DNA of 64,000 bases, from contig NZ_KE383883.1 of NCBI RefSeq assembly GCF_000422585.1, positions 62,001-126,000 on the forward strand, read 5' to 3'. Origin of the DNA: Hugenholtzia roseola DSM 9546 (GTDB taxonomy: Bacteria; Bacteroidota; Bacteroidia; Cytophagales; Bernardetiaceae). A model generated the notes under the pieces. That model saw only the letters and a program-made list of their open reading frames with translations. It made no database searches and was not told the DNA's origin. Below, piece after piece: positions 50,364 to 58,405 of this stretch (positions are counted from its first letter, which is position 1; each line of letters begins with the position of its first letter). The translations under genes were made by a program, and so were the position numbers.

Positions 50364-52640
50364 TTACATAATATCGTCAGGACGGCTCGGAATGTACTGT
50401 CTTGTAGAATCGACTTGCAATTTTTGTTTGGCACAATCGAAATTCCTATCAATTTCTGGATACGGACGCTCGAAGCGGTATTTGTCATACCCAAGTTCTT
50501 TTACAAGCACTGTATCGGCGTAGAGATTATCCATAAACTTAGCGAAGGCAGGCATTGCCAAACGCGAACCCTGTGCATAGACGCTATTGGGAAAGGTGAT
50601 GGCTTTGTCGTCGCCCCCAACCCAAGTGCCTACCGTTAGGGCAGGTAGCACCGCCATAAACCAGCCGTCGGAAGCTTTTTGCGTAGTACCCGTTTTTCCG
50701 CCTACCTCAAAGACTTTCTTTTTAAAATCATAACGCCACAAGCCGCCTGCCGTACCGCCGCGCTCCTCTATTGCGCCGCGCAACATGTAGAGCATCGTAT
50801 AGGCTTCTTCGGGTTTGAAAACCTCCCGCTTGACAGGCGTAAATTCGTCGACTACATTGCCATTTCTATCTTCGATGCGGACAATAAAAGTAGGTTCTAC
50901 CCAATAGCCACCATTGAGAAAGGTGCTATAAGCTCCTGTTAGTTCTAAAACAGAAACATCACTTGTTCCCAAAGCAATGGAAGGGTTTGCATCTAAGGGA
51001 CTTTCTACGCCCATATTTTTGGCATACTCCACTGCCTTGTCTGGCGAAATCTCTTTGATAAGATACGCCGCAATGCTATTGACAGAACGCCCTAAGGCTT
51101 GGCGCAGGGTCATGGATTCACCCGTAAAATTGCTTCGTGGAGTCCAAGCCTGTCCTGTTTGTCTATCTACTACCGTTGTGGGAACATCTACAACGGAATG
51201 GCAGGGGGTGAATTTCTTTTCCTTGATGGCGGCAGCATATACGATAGGTTTGAAGGTAGAGCCGGGCTGACGGGGACCTTGCTTGACGTGGTCAAATTTG
51301 AAGTGGGTATGATTGATACCGCCTACCCAAGCCTTCACCTGCCCTGTTTGTGCCTCCAAAGCTACCATACCAATATGAAGAAACATCTTCATGTAGCGGA
51401 TAGAATCCATCGGGGTCATGACCGTATCGAGGGTATAATCGGGTGCGTCCCAAGAGAAGACCTGCATGCGCACAGGCTTTTCAAATTCTTTGAATATCGC
51501 GATTGTATCCTCGCCGAAAGTTTCGCGCAATAAGCGATAACGCTCTGTTTTCTTCGCCTCGCGCGTTAGGTAGTTGGGAACATTGCGCCAAGGCTCGATG
51601 CCCTTCATTTGTTTTTCAAAATTCTGCTGCAATTCTTTCATGTGTTCGAGGGCAGCCTTTTCCGCCATATTTTGCAGGCGCGAATCGATGGTTGTATAAA
51701 TTTTCAAACCATCAGCGAAAAGGTCGTACCCTTTTTCCTGACACCAACGCATGAGTTCATTTCGCAAGACGGTACGAAAGTAGGTAGCCATGCCGCGATT
51801 GTGTTCGTCATCTTCGGTTATCTGGCGTGCATCTAAGGGCAAGGCACGCAAGGAATCCTTTTGTAGGGGCGTGATAAAACTTGCCACTTGAAGCTGATGA
51901 AAGACTACATTGCGGCGATTAACCGCATTTTTGGGATTGCCAATGGGATTGTATAAGCTCGGTCCTTTGAGCATGCCCACCAAAACTGCCGCTTGGTGCA
52001 GGTCTAAATCCTTTGGACTTTTGCCAAAATATTTCGTCGCTGCCGTATTGATGCCAAAATAATTCCTACCAAAATCTACCGTATTGAGGTACATTTCTAT
52101 AATTTCTTTTTTTGTATAAGAGCGTTCCAAACGCACCGCCAAAATCCATTCTTTGGTTTTGATGGCAGCCATGCGCAAAATTTTGTTGCTCTCTTTTTTG
52201 GTAAAAGTGCCTTCGTATGCCTTATTACCGCGTGTTTGGAAAAGGTTTTTTGCAAGCTGCTGCGAAATGGTACTCCCGCCCCCTTGTAGGTCGAAGGTAA
52301 GAATCCCGACGGCTACACGCATCAGACTTCGCAAATCTATACCCGAATGAGAATCGAAGCGCACATCTTCGGTTGCCACAAGTGCGTTGATAAGGTGTGG
52401 CGAAAGGCTATCATAGGGCGTGCGCTGACGGTTTTCGCGAAAATAAGTACCCAAGACTTCGCCATCTGCGGCATAAACCACAGAGGCAAGCGCGTTTTGA
52501 GGGTTGTCCAACTCTTTGAAATCGGGCATGCCACCAAAAAGCCCTCCCCAATTATCGCCTACCGCAGAAACCCAGCCCCATATCGCAAAGAAACTCAAAA
52601 AAAATAGCACCCATAGAATTTTAATCGCTCTTAGAAACAT
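50364..52640 (-). CDS. mrcA: Class A penicillin-binding protein (PBP1A type)
   Basis: 758 residues from ATG 52640 (MFLRAIKILWVLFFLSFFAI, one membrane anchor). The frame to 52703 starts in the promoter box and is not used. The glycosyltransferase domain (GT51, about 70-250) has catalytic Glu91 in TEDVRFDSHSG and GGGSTISQQLAKN. The transpeptidase domain has GSTFKP (Ser near 461), SVNSIAAYL and GKTGTTQ (near 648). It polymerises and cross-links peptidoglycan on the periplasmic face. The protein ends in a polar tail (DFDCAKQKLQVDSTRQYIPS). Confidence 0.96.
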   Translation of the reverse strand: MFLRAIKILWVLFFLSFFAIWGWVSAVGDNWGGLFGGMPDFKELDNPQNALASVVYAADGEVLGTYFRENRQRTPYDSLSPHLINALVATEDVRFDSHSGIDLRSLMRVAVGILTFDLQGGGSTISQQLAKNLFQTRGNKAYEGTFTKKESNKILRMAAIKTKEWILAVRLERSYTKKEIIEMYLNTVDFGRNYFGINTAATKYFGKSPKDLDLHQAAVLVGMLKGPSLYNPIGNPKNAVNRRNVVFHQLQVASFITPLQKDSLRALPLDARQITEDDEHNRGMATYFRTVLRNELMRWCQEKGYDLFADGLKIYTTIDSRLQNMAEKAALEHMKELQQNFEKQMKGIEPWRNVPNYLTREAKKTERYRLLRETFGEDTIAIFKEFEKPVRMQVFSWDAPDYTLDTVMTPMDSIRYMKMFLHIGMVALEAQTGQVKAWVGGINHTHFKFDHVKQGPRQPGSTFKPIVYAAAIKEKKFTPCHSVVDVPTTVVDRQTGQAWTPRSNFTGESMTLRQALGRSVNSIAAYLIKEISPDKAVEYAKNMGVESPLDANPSIALGTSDVSVLELTGAYSTFLNGGYWVEPTFIVRIEDRNGNVVDEFTPVKREVFKPEEAYTMLYMLRGAIEERGGTAGGLWRYDFKKKVFEVGGKTGTTQKASDGWFMAVLPALTVGTWVGGDDKAITFPNSVYAQGSRLAMPAFAKFMDNLYADTVLVKELGYDKYRFERPYPEIDRNFDCAKQKLQVDSTRQYIPSRPDDIM

Positions 52641-52700
52641 AACAAAGAAGGATTGGCAGTATATAAATTTTTCGAAACAAACATGCAGGATTTGGCAAGG

Positions 52701-52708
52701 CAAAGATA
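52701..52708 (-). promoter_or_regulatory. -7 box of the penicillin-binding protein gene
   Basis: TATCTTTG on the minus strand, about 61 bases upstream of the ATG; no TTTG at the standard distance. Confidence 0.45.
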
Positions 52709-52848
52709 GTAATTTTTAGTTTGCCCCTGCTTGCGCTATCCTCCAAAGTTGAAATTTCTTTTTCTCTATCTGCCTAAAAACTGCCTAAAAATAAGCAAGT
52801 GGCGTGAAATGGTGCTTTTTTGAAGTAGAATGAAATAAAAAATTGCCC

Positions 52849-53310
52849 CTACGACTCCAAAGCCTCTTTGATGTTCTGACGATACTGAATGTCTAAATTT
52901 TTAAGAAAAGCTGCCTCTGGACGGCGTTCCAACTCCTCCCGACAAGTCTTGACGGCTAAATCAAACCAATTTCCCTGTGGCAAAATCTTGCGATGCACAC
53001 GCAAACCCAAAGAGAGCATCTCTTTTTTCCAATATAAAAAATACCACTCCATCGAAGGCTGATGAAAAGCCCGCAAATTGCGCTTATCGAAGATAAATTT
53101 TTGGGCTTTGCGCAAACAACTCAATTCGCCTGCCTTCAAAAAAATCTCCTGAAAGGCATCAAAAGGGATAAACTCGGTGCGAATCACACATAAAGCCGCC
53201 TTGTATTCTTCAATCCAATAGATATTAGCAAATTCGTTTTGGCTAACCAAATGGAAGCCCTCTATGTCGAGAGCTTCTCTTTTTTCCGATAGTTTGGGTT
53301 CTACTTTCAT
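52849..53310 (-). CDS. Small cytoplasmic protein, unknown
   Basis: 153 residues, no signal peptide. Alternating strands and helices: NEFANIYWIEEYKAALCVIR, then RKAQKFIFDKRNLRAFHQPS, MEWYFLYWKK, and a basic helix HRKILP. The pattern recalls STAS-like proteins of Bacteroidota, in which a FDKR-type segment occurs, but I cannot assign a family. It stands alone with a 208-base gap to the penicillin-binding protein. Confidence 0.7.
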   Translation of the reverse strand: MKVEPKLSEKREALDIEGFHLVSQNEFANIYWIEEYKAALCVIRTEFIPFDAFQEIFLKAGELSCLRKAQKFIFDKRNLRAFHQPSMEWYFLYWKKEMLSLGLRVHRKILPQGNWFDLAVKTCREELERRPEAAFLKNLDIQYRQNIKEALES

Positions 53311-53407
53311 TTTCTTCCTTTTTTAGACACAAATCGCATAAGCACTCTGCATATAACCGCAAAGGATTTTGATTTGTTTAAAAAAATAACCCCTAAGTTG
53401 CACAAGC

Positions 53408-54271
53408 CTACTTATTCGAAGAAGGAATACTGTCGTGATAAGTTGGCTTGATGTTCACTGTTGGGTTTGAATTGAGTACTTTTTCCCCATATTCGTACTC
53501 CTCTGCGCTTAGACACTTCTCTTTCAAAAAATTTTGACGTTTTATTTCATCTACTTTTTTTTCAACTTGATTTCGTATCTCAACGTACTCTTTCGATAGC
53601 TTTTCAAAATCCTCTTTCGGCTTTCTAAAAAACACGACATAGTCGCTGCAAAGCGTTCCTTCTTCTTTCTTTGTATAATTTACATTCATAATAAAAATGC
53701 GAATTGGTAATTTATATCCCACAGCCCCAAAAATGTTTGTATAAAGAATAACAAAGGAAGGAGAGTCTTTGCTTTCAGGCACTTGCAGTATTGCATAGAC
53801 ATTTGATTGGTAATAATGCAAACCGCCTTTATATTCAAAATAAAATCCTTCTATTGATACATTTAAAGAATCATCTATTGTCATAAATATTGGTGCAAAC
53901 ACATCACTATTATTACTATAAACCATTCCGACATAGTGTTCTGCAAAGTGATTAGGGCGCAAGCCTTGTGTTGGGGCAGATTCGGGTAAGATGTTTATGT
54001 TTTGTTTGGTAGCCTTTTCCTCCACAAAAGCCAAAAACTTGCTTGTTATTTCTTTGCTGTAATTTGTAAGCTGTTTCGGGGAAATTTCCGCCATCTCGAA
54101 ACTATCGGCAGCCTTCAAACAAGATAACAACGTTTGCAGTGCTTTGAGATATTTTGTTTCAGAGGCAGCTTCTTCTTTGTCTTCTGGTTTATTCTCTTCC
54201 ATCATAGATGAAATAAATTTTTTCAATTTTCGGACATTATATAATTTAGTATTTTCCATTTTGTTTCCCAT
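53408..54271 (-). CDS. Unknown protein, cytoplasmic
   Basis: 287 residues from ATG 54271 or 283 from 54259. The frame reaches 54331, but a -7 box at 54300-54307 makes that start unlikely. The first part is helical (KKFISSMMEENKPEDKEEAA); the middle is beta-rich (PIFMTIDDSLNVSIEGFYFE) and ends in a charged helix. No signal peptide and no known domain. Codons are more AT-rich than in neighbours such as recJ, which may point to transfer. Confidence 0.7.
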   Translation of the reverse strand: MGNKMENTKLYNVRKLKKFISSMMEENKPEDKEEAASETKYLKALQTLLSCLKAADSFEMAEISPKQLTNYSKEITSKFLAFVEEKATKQNINILPESAPTQGLRPNHFAEHYVGMVYSNNSDVFAPIFMTIDDSLNVSIEGFYFEYKGGLHYYQSNVYAILQVPESKDSPSFVILYTNIFGAVGYKLPIRIFIMNVNYTKKEEGTLCSDYVVFFRKPKEDFEKLSKEYVEIRNQVEKKVDEIKRQNFLKEKCLSAEEYEYGEKVLNSNPTVNIKPTYHDSIPSSNK

Positions 54272-54299
54272 GTTAAGGTTTGAAAAAAGTATCAAAAGA

Positions 54300-54307
54300 C
54301 AAAGATA
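54300..54307 (-). promoter_or_regulatory. -7 box of the unknown gene at 53408-54271
   Basis: TATCTTTG on the minus strand with a TTTG 23 bases upstream; predicted start near 54293, a 22-base leader for the ATG at 54271. Confidence 0.5.
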
Positions 54308-54434
54308 CGGCTTATTTTCAGAAAAAGGCACAAAAAAGGCACAATAGAGAAAAATTAGAGAAGCAAAGGAGAAAAATTAGAGAAAGTTTGAGAATCTATT
54401 AACTTTTTAAGAGAAAAATATATTTACATAATTT

Positions 54435-54466
54435 TTTGTTTTTTAGCTCAGGTCTTCGTACCTTTG
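54435..54466 (+). promoter_or_regulatory. Consensus promoter of a candidate small RNA
   Basis: TTTG (54435-54438), 20-base spacer, TACCTTTG (54459-54466). It points right although both neighbouring genes are transcribed left. Confidence 0.75.
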
Positions 54467-54472
54467 GAGTAA

Positions 54473-54559
54473 GCAGAATGGGCTACAAACATTCTTTTAT
54501 CGAAGTCAGGTTTATACACAAAAGCAAAAAAAAGCTACTTTTTTGAAGTAGCTTTTTTT
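54473..54559 (+). ncRNA. Candidate small RNA, about 87 nt
   Basis: A promoter with consensus spacing leads into a short transcript without a start codon in good context. AGAATG pairs with CATTCT around GGCTACAAA near the 5' end, and an intrinsic terminator ends the RNA (AAAGCTACTT with AAGTAGCTTT, then seven T, about 54530-54559). No overlap with a coding frame. The terminator hairpin is symmetrical and could also end the leftward Nudix gene, which weakens the case slightly. Shares the 15-mer AATGGGCTACAAACA with the other candidate RNA region at 10.9 kb, but on the opposite strand relative to the promoter. Confidence 0.5.
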
Positions 54560-54610
54560 ATTATGACAATACCTATCTGCAAAATGTTCTTTTTAAAATT
54601 GGTACAAAAA

Positions 54611-55069
54611 TTAGATTTTCCAGAACTGCTCTTGGTCTAAAAGTGGGTATCTTTTGGGCAGCGGCAAGGCTTGTAAGGCTTGATACGAAAACCACGCAAA
54701 ATTTTGAATCAGTTGCTCGGTGGGCGCACGTTCAGGGTCGTATCCACGCCTAATTTGCCCCCCTACGCGCTCTACGCGCCAAAGAAGCTCTACGGCATGG
54801 TATTTTTCAGAAATAAATTCATGACAAGTCAGAAATTCAGTGGGGCGCACCTGCAAACCCGTTTCTTCCTCAAATTCGCGCTGCAAAGCCACTTGCATAG
54901 GCTCACCAAACTGCACACCGCCGCCCGGCGGTAGCCAAAATTCGCCCATTTCCCCAAAGGGTGCAAGCCGCAAAAGTAGCATTTTAGGCTTTCCTTGCTG
55001 CATTTCTACCAAAACGCCCATCACGCGCACACGCAAACGGTTTTCATATTCAGACATTTTTTCTGCCAT
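54611..55069 (-). CDS. Nudix hydrolase
   Basis: 152 residues. A complete Nudix box is seen, G-x5-E-x7-REFEEETGL, starting at GVQFGE and ending REFEEETGLQ. Nudix enzymes hydrolyse nucleoside diphosphate derivatives; the substrate cannot be told. The 21-base gap to the DNA alkylation repair gene suggests an operon with it, both on the minus strand, with the AlkD-like gene first. Confidence 0.92.
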   Translation of the reverse strand: MAEKMSEYENRLRVRVMGVLVEMQQGKPKMLLLRLAPFGEMGEFWLPPGGGVQFGEPMQVALQREFEEETGLQVRPTEFLTCHEFISEKYHAVELLWRVERVGGQIRRGYDPERAPTEQLIQNFAWFSYQALQALPLPKRYPLLDQEQFWKI

Positions 55070-55090
55070 TTAAAGGTTGCTATTTTGTGG

Positions 55091-55795
55091 CTACTTCAAA
55101 TGTTTGAGGGCTTCGCGCTTACTCAAAGCTGCCAAAGGGGTTTGCTCGACAAAAAGGCGAACTGCCTGCGCGTCGGTGCGTGCATATTGGCGCAAAGCCC
55201 AACCGATAGCCTTCTGTATAAAAAATTCTTTTTCGGCACTAAGCAAGCGAATATATTTAAAAAGCAGTTCAGTATCCGTATTTTCTTTGTAGCTTAATTG
55301 AAAAATAAGCACCAACCTTTGCAACCAAATATTTTTACTTTCATACCATTTAGGCAAATATAACATTCTATTTTGAGGATATTTTTTAAAATATAAGCCC
55401 ACCAGTGGCGCAATTCCATCTACACTATCCCACCACGATTTGGAAAGCGCAAAGCGTTCTAAAAGAAGAATAAAGCCTTCGTCAAAGTCATTTTTTTTAC
55501 CTTTTTTTTCCAAAAGATTCAAGACCAAATACTGATATTCGCGTTCAGGGAGCAGCCAAAGCCTTTCCAAAAGGGCATAAAAGGCTTTTTTATCAAAAAA
55601 ATCGTTTTTTAAGATAGGAAAATCCACAAGCACCCCTTTGAGGAGTTCGGCACGAAGCGGCTTTTTCAGACCCAAGAATGGAAAAAGATGACGTAGGTAA
55701 GCCGCCTGCGCCAGAGCGGTTTGAGGGTCGGCGTGCGCTTGCATTTGGGCTTGTATGGCTTCTTCAAATTGCAGGTAGAGGAATTTTTCTTTCAT
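55091..55795 (-). CDS. AlkD-like DNA alkylation repair protein
   Basis: 234 residues of HEAT-like helical repeats typical of AlkC/AlkD glycosylases. The hallmark WWDSVDGIAPLVG, FFIQKAIGWALRQYARTDAQ and the terminal SKREALKHL are present. It removes 3- or 7-alkylated bases without base flipping. Followed at 21 bases by the Nudix gene, which would fit a nucleotide and DNA damage cluster. Confidence 0.93.
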   Translation of the reverse strand: MKEKFLYLQFEEAIQAQMQAHADPQTALAQAAYLRHLFPFLGLKKPLRAELLKGVLVDFPILKNDFFDKKAFYALLERLWLLPEREYQYLVLNLLEKKGKKNDFDEGFILLLERFALSKSWWDSVDGIAPLVGLYFKKYPQNRMLYLPKWYESKNIWLQRLVLIFQLSYKENTDTELLFKYIRLLSAEKEFFIQKAIGWALRQYARTDAQAVRLFVEQTPLAALSKREALKHLK

Positions 55796-55952
55796 AAATT
55801 GAATAAATTTACTAACTTATGTCGGATTGGACTTGGTAGAGCGGCATTGGGCTGCCTTATGAATTGCTATGAAAAACTTTGCATTTTTCACATCTGACAC
55901 AAAATAAAATTTGGAAAAATCCTGTTTTTATGTTTGGAAACCCTTTTATATT

Positions 55953-56894
55953 TTAATCAAATTCGCGTTTCAAGATGTAATCTGCCTCCACTACAATCGT
56001 CGTATCTTGAAAGGGGAGCTGATTTTGGTGCAAAAAATAGTCCCTATCTACAAAGACACGCGCTTCCCAAACCTTGTGCAAGCCGCTTCTTAGGTCGTAA
56101 TTGCTCGCCCAAGTATTGAAGGCAATTCTGCCTACGCCTTGGCTATTGACAAAGACCTTTTGAAAGTTGGTGTTGATGCTGGGAAAGTTGCGAATTTGCC
56201 CCACTTCCAAGCCATAGAAAAGGTCTGCCTGATAGGTTTTTCCCTCTTCCAAGATTCGGAAATCGGGGCGGACATAGACCCTGCCGCGCTCAAAGGGAAA
56301 GCGATTGAGATGTTGAGCGCGTATCGAGTCGGGGATTTTCTTTTCTAAAACGCGGCTATAAGTGGTAAGCAGTTGGCAGTCGGTAGTAAAAAGGGCAATT
56401 TTCCAGATGGCGGGGTATGCTTTCTGCAAATCCCAAAGATTTTTTTCATATCCATAAGCCATTTGCGTAATCTCCTCACAATCTTTGCAGACTTCGTTGG
56501 CGATATATTGCTGATAGCTCACCAAACTATCTAAAAGTAGGGAAAGATTCGCCTCCGTAAGGGCAATCGGCTCTTTTGAAGGGCGATTTTCTACAAATTG
56601 TACCCGAAAAGCAGCCAACCGCTCGCGAATACTCTGCATGCTCTCAAAAGTGGCTTCTGCCTGATAATAAAGCGTTTGTGTATCTAAACTCGACTGGGCA
56701 GTGGTATAACGCAAGTTGCCCAAAAGGGTGCGCTCCCTATCATGCTCACGCAAAAGGCTTTGCAGGGCTTGTGTTTGTTGCTCTAAAAGTTGGAGTTCTT
56801 CGGGTTCTAAATCATGACTGTTCCATTCTTCGGTAGCCCAAAAAAAAGCAAAGGCAAGCGGTAAAAGCCAAAGTAAAAACGTATATTTTTTCAT
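55953..56894 (-). CDS. Short GldM-like protein (N-terminal GldM part only)
   Basis: 313 residues. One N-terminal hydrophobic helix (TFLLWLLPLAFAFFWATEEW), a long helical bundle (about 30-190), and a beta domain (RVYVRPDFRILEEGKTYQAD, then SQGVGRIAFNTWASN and LHKVWEARVFVDRD). This order resembles the first two domains of GldM, the periplasmic rod of the gliding and type IX secretion motor. Full GldM is about 500 residues with four domains, and the gldKLMN neighbours are missing. It may be a paralogue that binds another partner. Similarity is judged by pattern and is not certain. A TAGCTTTG box lies at 57007-57014 on the minus strand. Confidence 0.45.
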   Translation of the reverse strand: MKKYTFLLWLLPLAFAFFWATEEWNSHDLEPEELQLLEQQTQALQSLLREHDRERTLLGNLRYTTAQSSLDTQTLYYQAEATFESMQSIRERLAAFRVQFVENRPSKEPIALTEANLSLLLDSLVSYQQYIANEVCKDCEEITQMAYGYEKNLWDLQKAYPAIWKIALFTTDCQLLTTYSRVLEKKIPDSIRAQHLNRFPFERGRVYVRPDFRILEEGKTYQADLFYGLEVGQIRNFPSINTNFQKVFVNSQGVGRIAFNTWASNYDLRSGLHKVWEARVFVDRDYFLHQNQLPFQDTTIVVEADYILKREFD

Positions 56895-57145
56895 AGTTTG
56901 TATGATAATAACAAAAGCCTTGAAGGAAGAACGGAAGTAGCAAGGGCAAATAGGCAGGCGAGCAAAATAACATCTTTTTCTATCAAAATCTATACAAAAG
57001 ATAGCGCAAAGCTACTTATGCGCACAAAATAGGAATATTTTTTCGTTAAACGCGCCCTTTTTTCGCTATTTGTGGCTAAATCTTTTATTTTTGCAAACGA
57101 AGCCAAATTAGAAACCGATTTCCAAACAACTAAACTCTATTTCGC

Positions 57146-58039
57146 ATGAGCGTATTGGTCAATAAGCACTCCAAAGTTATCGTACAAGGTTTTACAGGAA
57201 AAGAAGGAGCTTTCCACGCCTCGCAGATGATTGAATACGGCACAAACGTCGTAGGTGGCGTTACGCCCGGAAAAGGTGGAAGCAGCCACTTAGACCGCCC
57301 CGTCTTCAATACCGTTGCGGAAGCCGTCATTGCCACAGGTGCGGACGTGTCTATTATTTTTGTACCCCCCGCCTTTGCTGCCGACGCAGTAATGGAAGCC
57401 GCCGATGCAGGCATTAAAGTCATTGTCGCGATTACAGAGGGGATTCCTGCCCAAGACATGGTGAAGGCGAAAGCATACGTCAAGCAATTTGAAGGGGTGC
57501 GCCTAATTGGTCCCAACTGCCCAGGGGTCATTACACCCGAAGAGGCAAAGGTAGGCATCATGCCCGGTTTTGTCTTCAAAAAAGGCAACGTCGGTATTGT
57601 GTCAAAATCAGGAACGCTCACCTATGAGGCTGCCGACCAAGTCGTAAAAGCAGGCTTGGGCATTACCACTGCCATCGGAATTGGCGGCGACCCTGTCATT
57701 GGCACTACCACACAAGAGGCGGTAGAACTTTTGATGAACGACCCCGAAACCGAAGCTATCGTCATGATTGGCGAAATTGGGGGCAATCTCGAAGCCGAAG
57801 CTGCCCGTTGGATTCAGAAAGACGGCAACAGAAAGCCCGTTGTCGGCTTTATCGCAGGGCAGACTGCACCCAAAGGCAAGCGTATGGGGCATGCAGGTGC
57901 AATTATCGGAGGCGCAGACGATACCGCTGCCGCCAAGATGAAAATCATGGAATCTTGCGGACTCTATGTAGTAGATTCGCCTGCCCTTATCGGCGAAACC
58001 GTAGTGCGTGCCTTAGCAGAGCGCAAGGTAAAGGCTTAG
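57146..58039 (+). CDS. sucD: Succinate-CoA ligase (ADP/GDP-forming), alpha subunit
   Basis: 297 residues. Tricarboxylic acid cycle: converts succinyl-CoA to succinate with ATP or GDP formation, as partner of SucC. CoA-binding Rossmann motif [14 protein letters not shown], the [20 protein letters not shown] segment and the phospho-histidine His249 in [10 protein letters not shown] are all present. sucC is not adjacent, which is usual in Bacteroidota. A TATTTTTG lies at 57086-57093 but without a TTTG at the usual distance. A terminator follows. Confidence 0.97.
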   Translation: MSVLVNKHSKVIVQGFTGKEGAFHASQMIEYGTNVVGGVTPGKGGSSHLDRPVFNTVAEAVIATGADVSIIFVPPAFAADAVMEAADAGIKVIVAITEGIPAQDMVKAKAYVKQFEGVRLIGPNCPGVITPEEAKVGIMPGFVFKKGNVGIVSKSGTLTYEAADQVVKAGLGITTAIGIGGDPVIGTTTQEAVELLMNDPETEAIVMIGEIGGNLEAEAARWIQKDGNRKPVVGFIAGQTAPKGKRMGHAGAIIGGADDTAAAKMKIMESCGLYVVDSPALIGETVVRALAERKVKA

Positions 58040-58164
58040 TTTTGAAGCCCTTAGCGCAAAGACTTCAAAAAGCGTCCTCATAAGGGTAGCATTTTCAAAC
58101 CCTATGCGATTGAACCTATGCGATTGAAGTTGCACACCTGCATTTATTTTTAAGTCATCAATAG

Positions 58165-58200
58165 AAAAAGCCCCCGAACATCATTCAGGGGCTTTTTTTT
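58165..58200 (+). terminator. Terminator of sucD
   Basis: AAAAAGCCCC pairs with GGGGCTTTTT around a 14-base loop, then T run. Confidence 0.88.
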
Positions 58201-58405
58201 GAACCAACAAGCGTCGGCAAGACGGAAGCCTCACCGAATACTTTTCTTGAACCTTCGGCAAAACTTGATGCCATTGCCAAGGTATATTTTGAAGGCAAGT
58301 TTTGGGGTAGAAAATGATACCCAAAACTGCTCGAAGACCGAAGAAGGTTTGAAAAAACCTCACCAAGCGCAACGCCCTCGGCGAGGATTCAAGTAGTCTA
58401 TTAAA
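58201..58405. other. Unassigned spacer between sucD and the adhesin gene
   Basis: About 200 bases between the terminator and the leftward adhesin gene stop. Contains CGCCCTCGGCGAGG and related G/C-rich words also seen at 16060 (CGCCCTCGCCGACGG), but no complete repeat and no credible gene. Confidence 0.35.

Noticed and set aside
55885-55950. A further family A repeat copy
   Set aside because: Only ACAAAATAAAATTTGG and a vague GTTTGGAAACCC match; the palindrome and the ends are missing.
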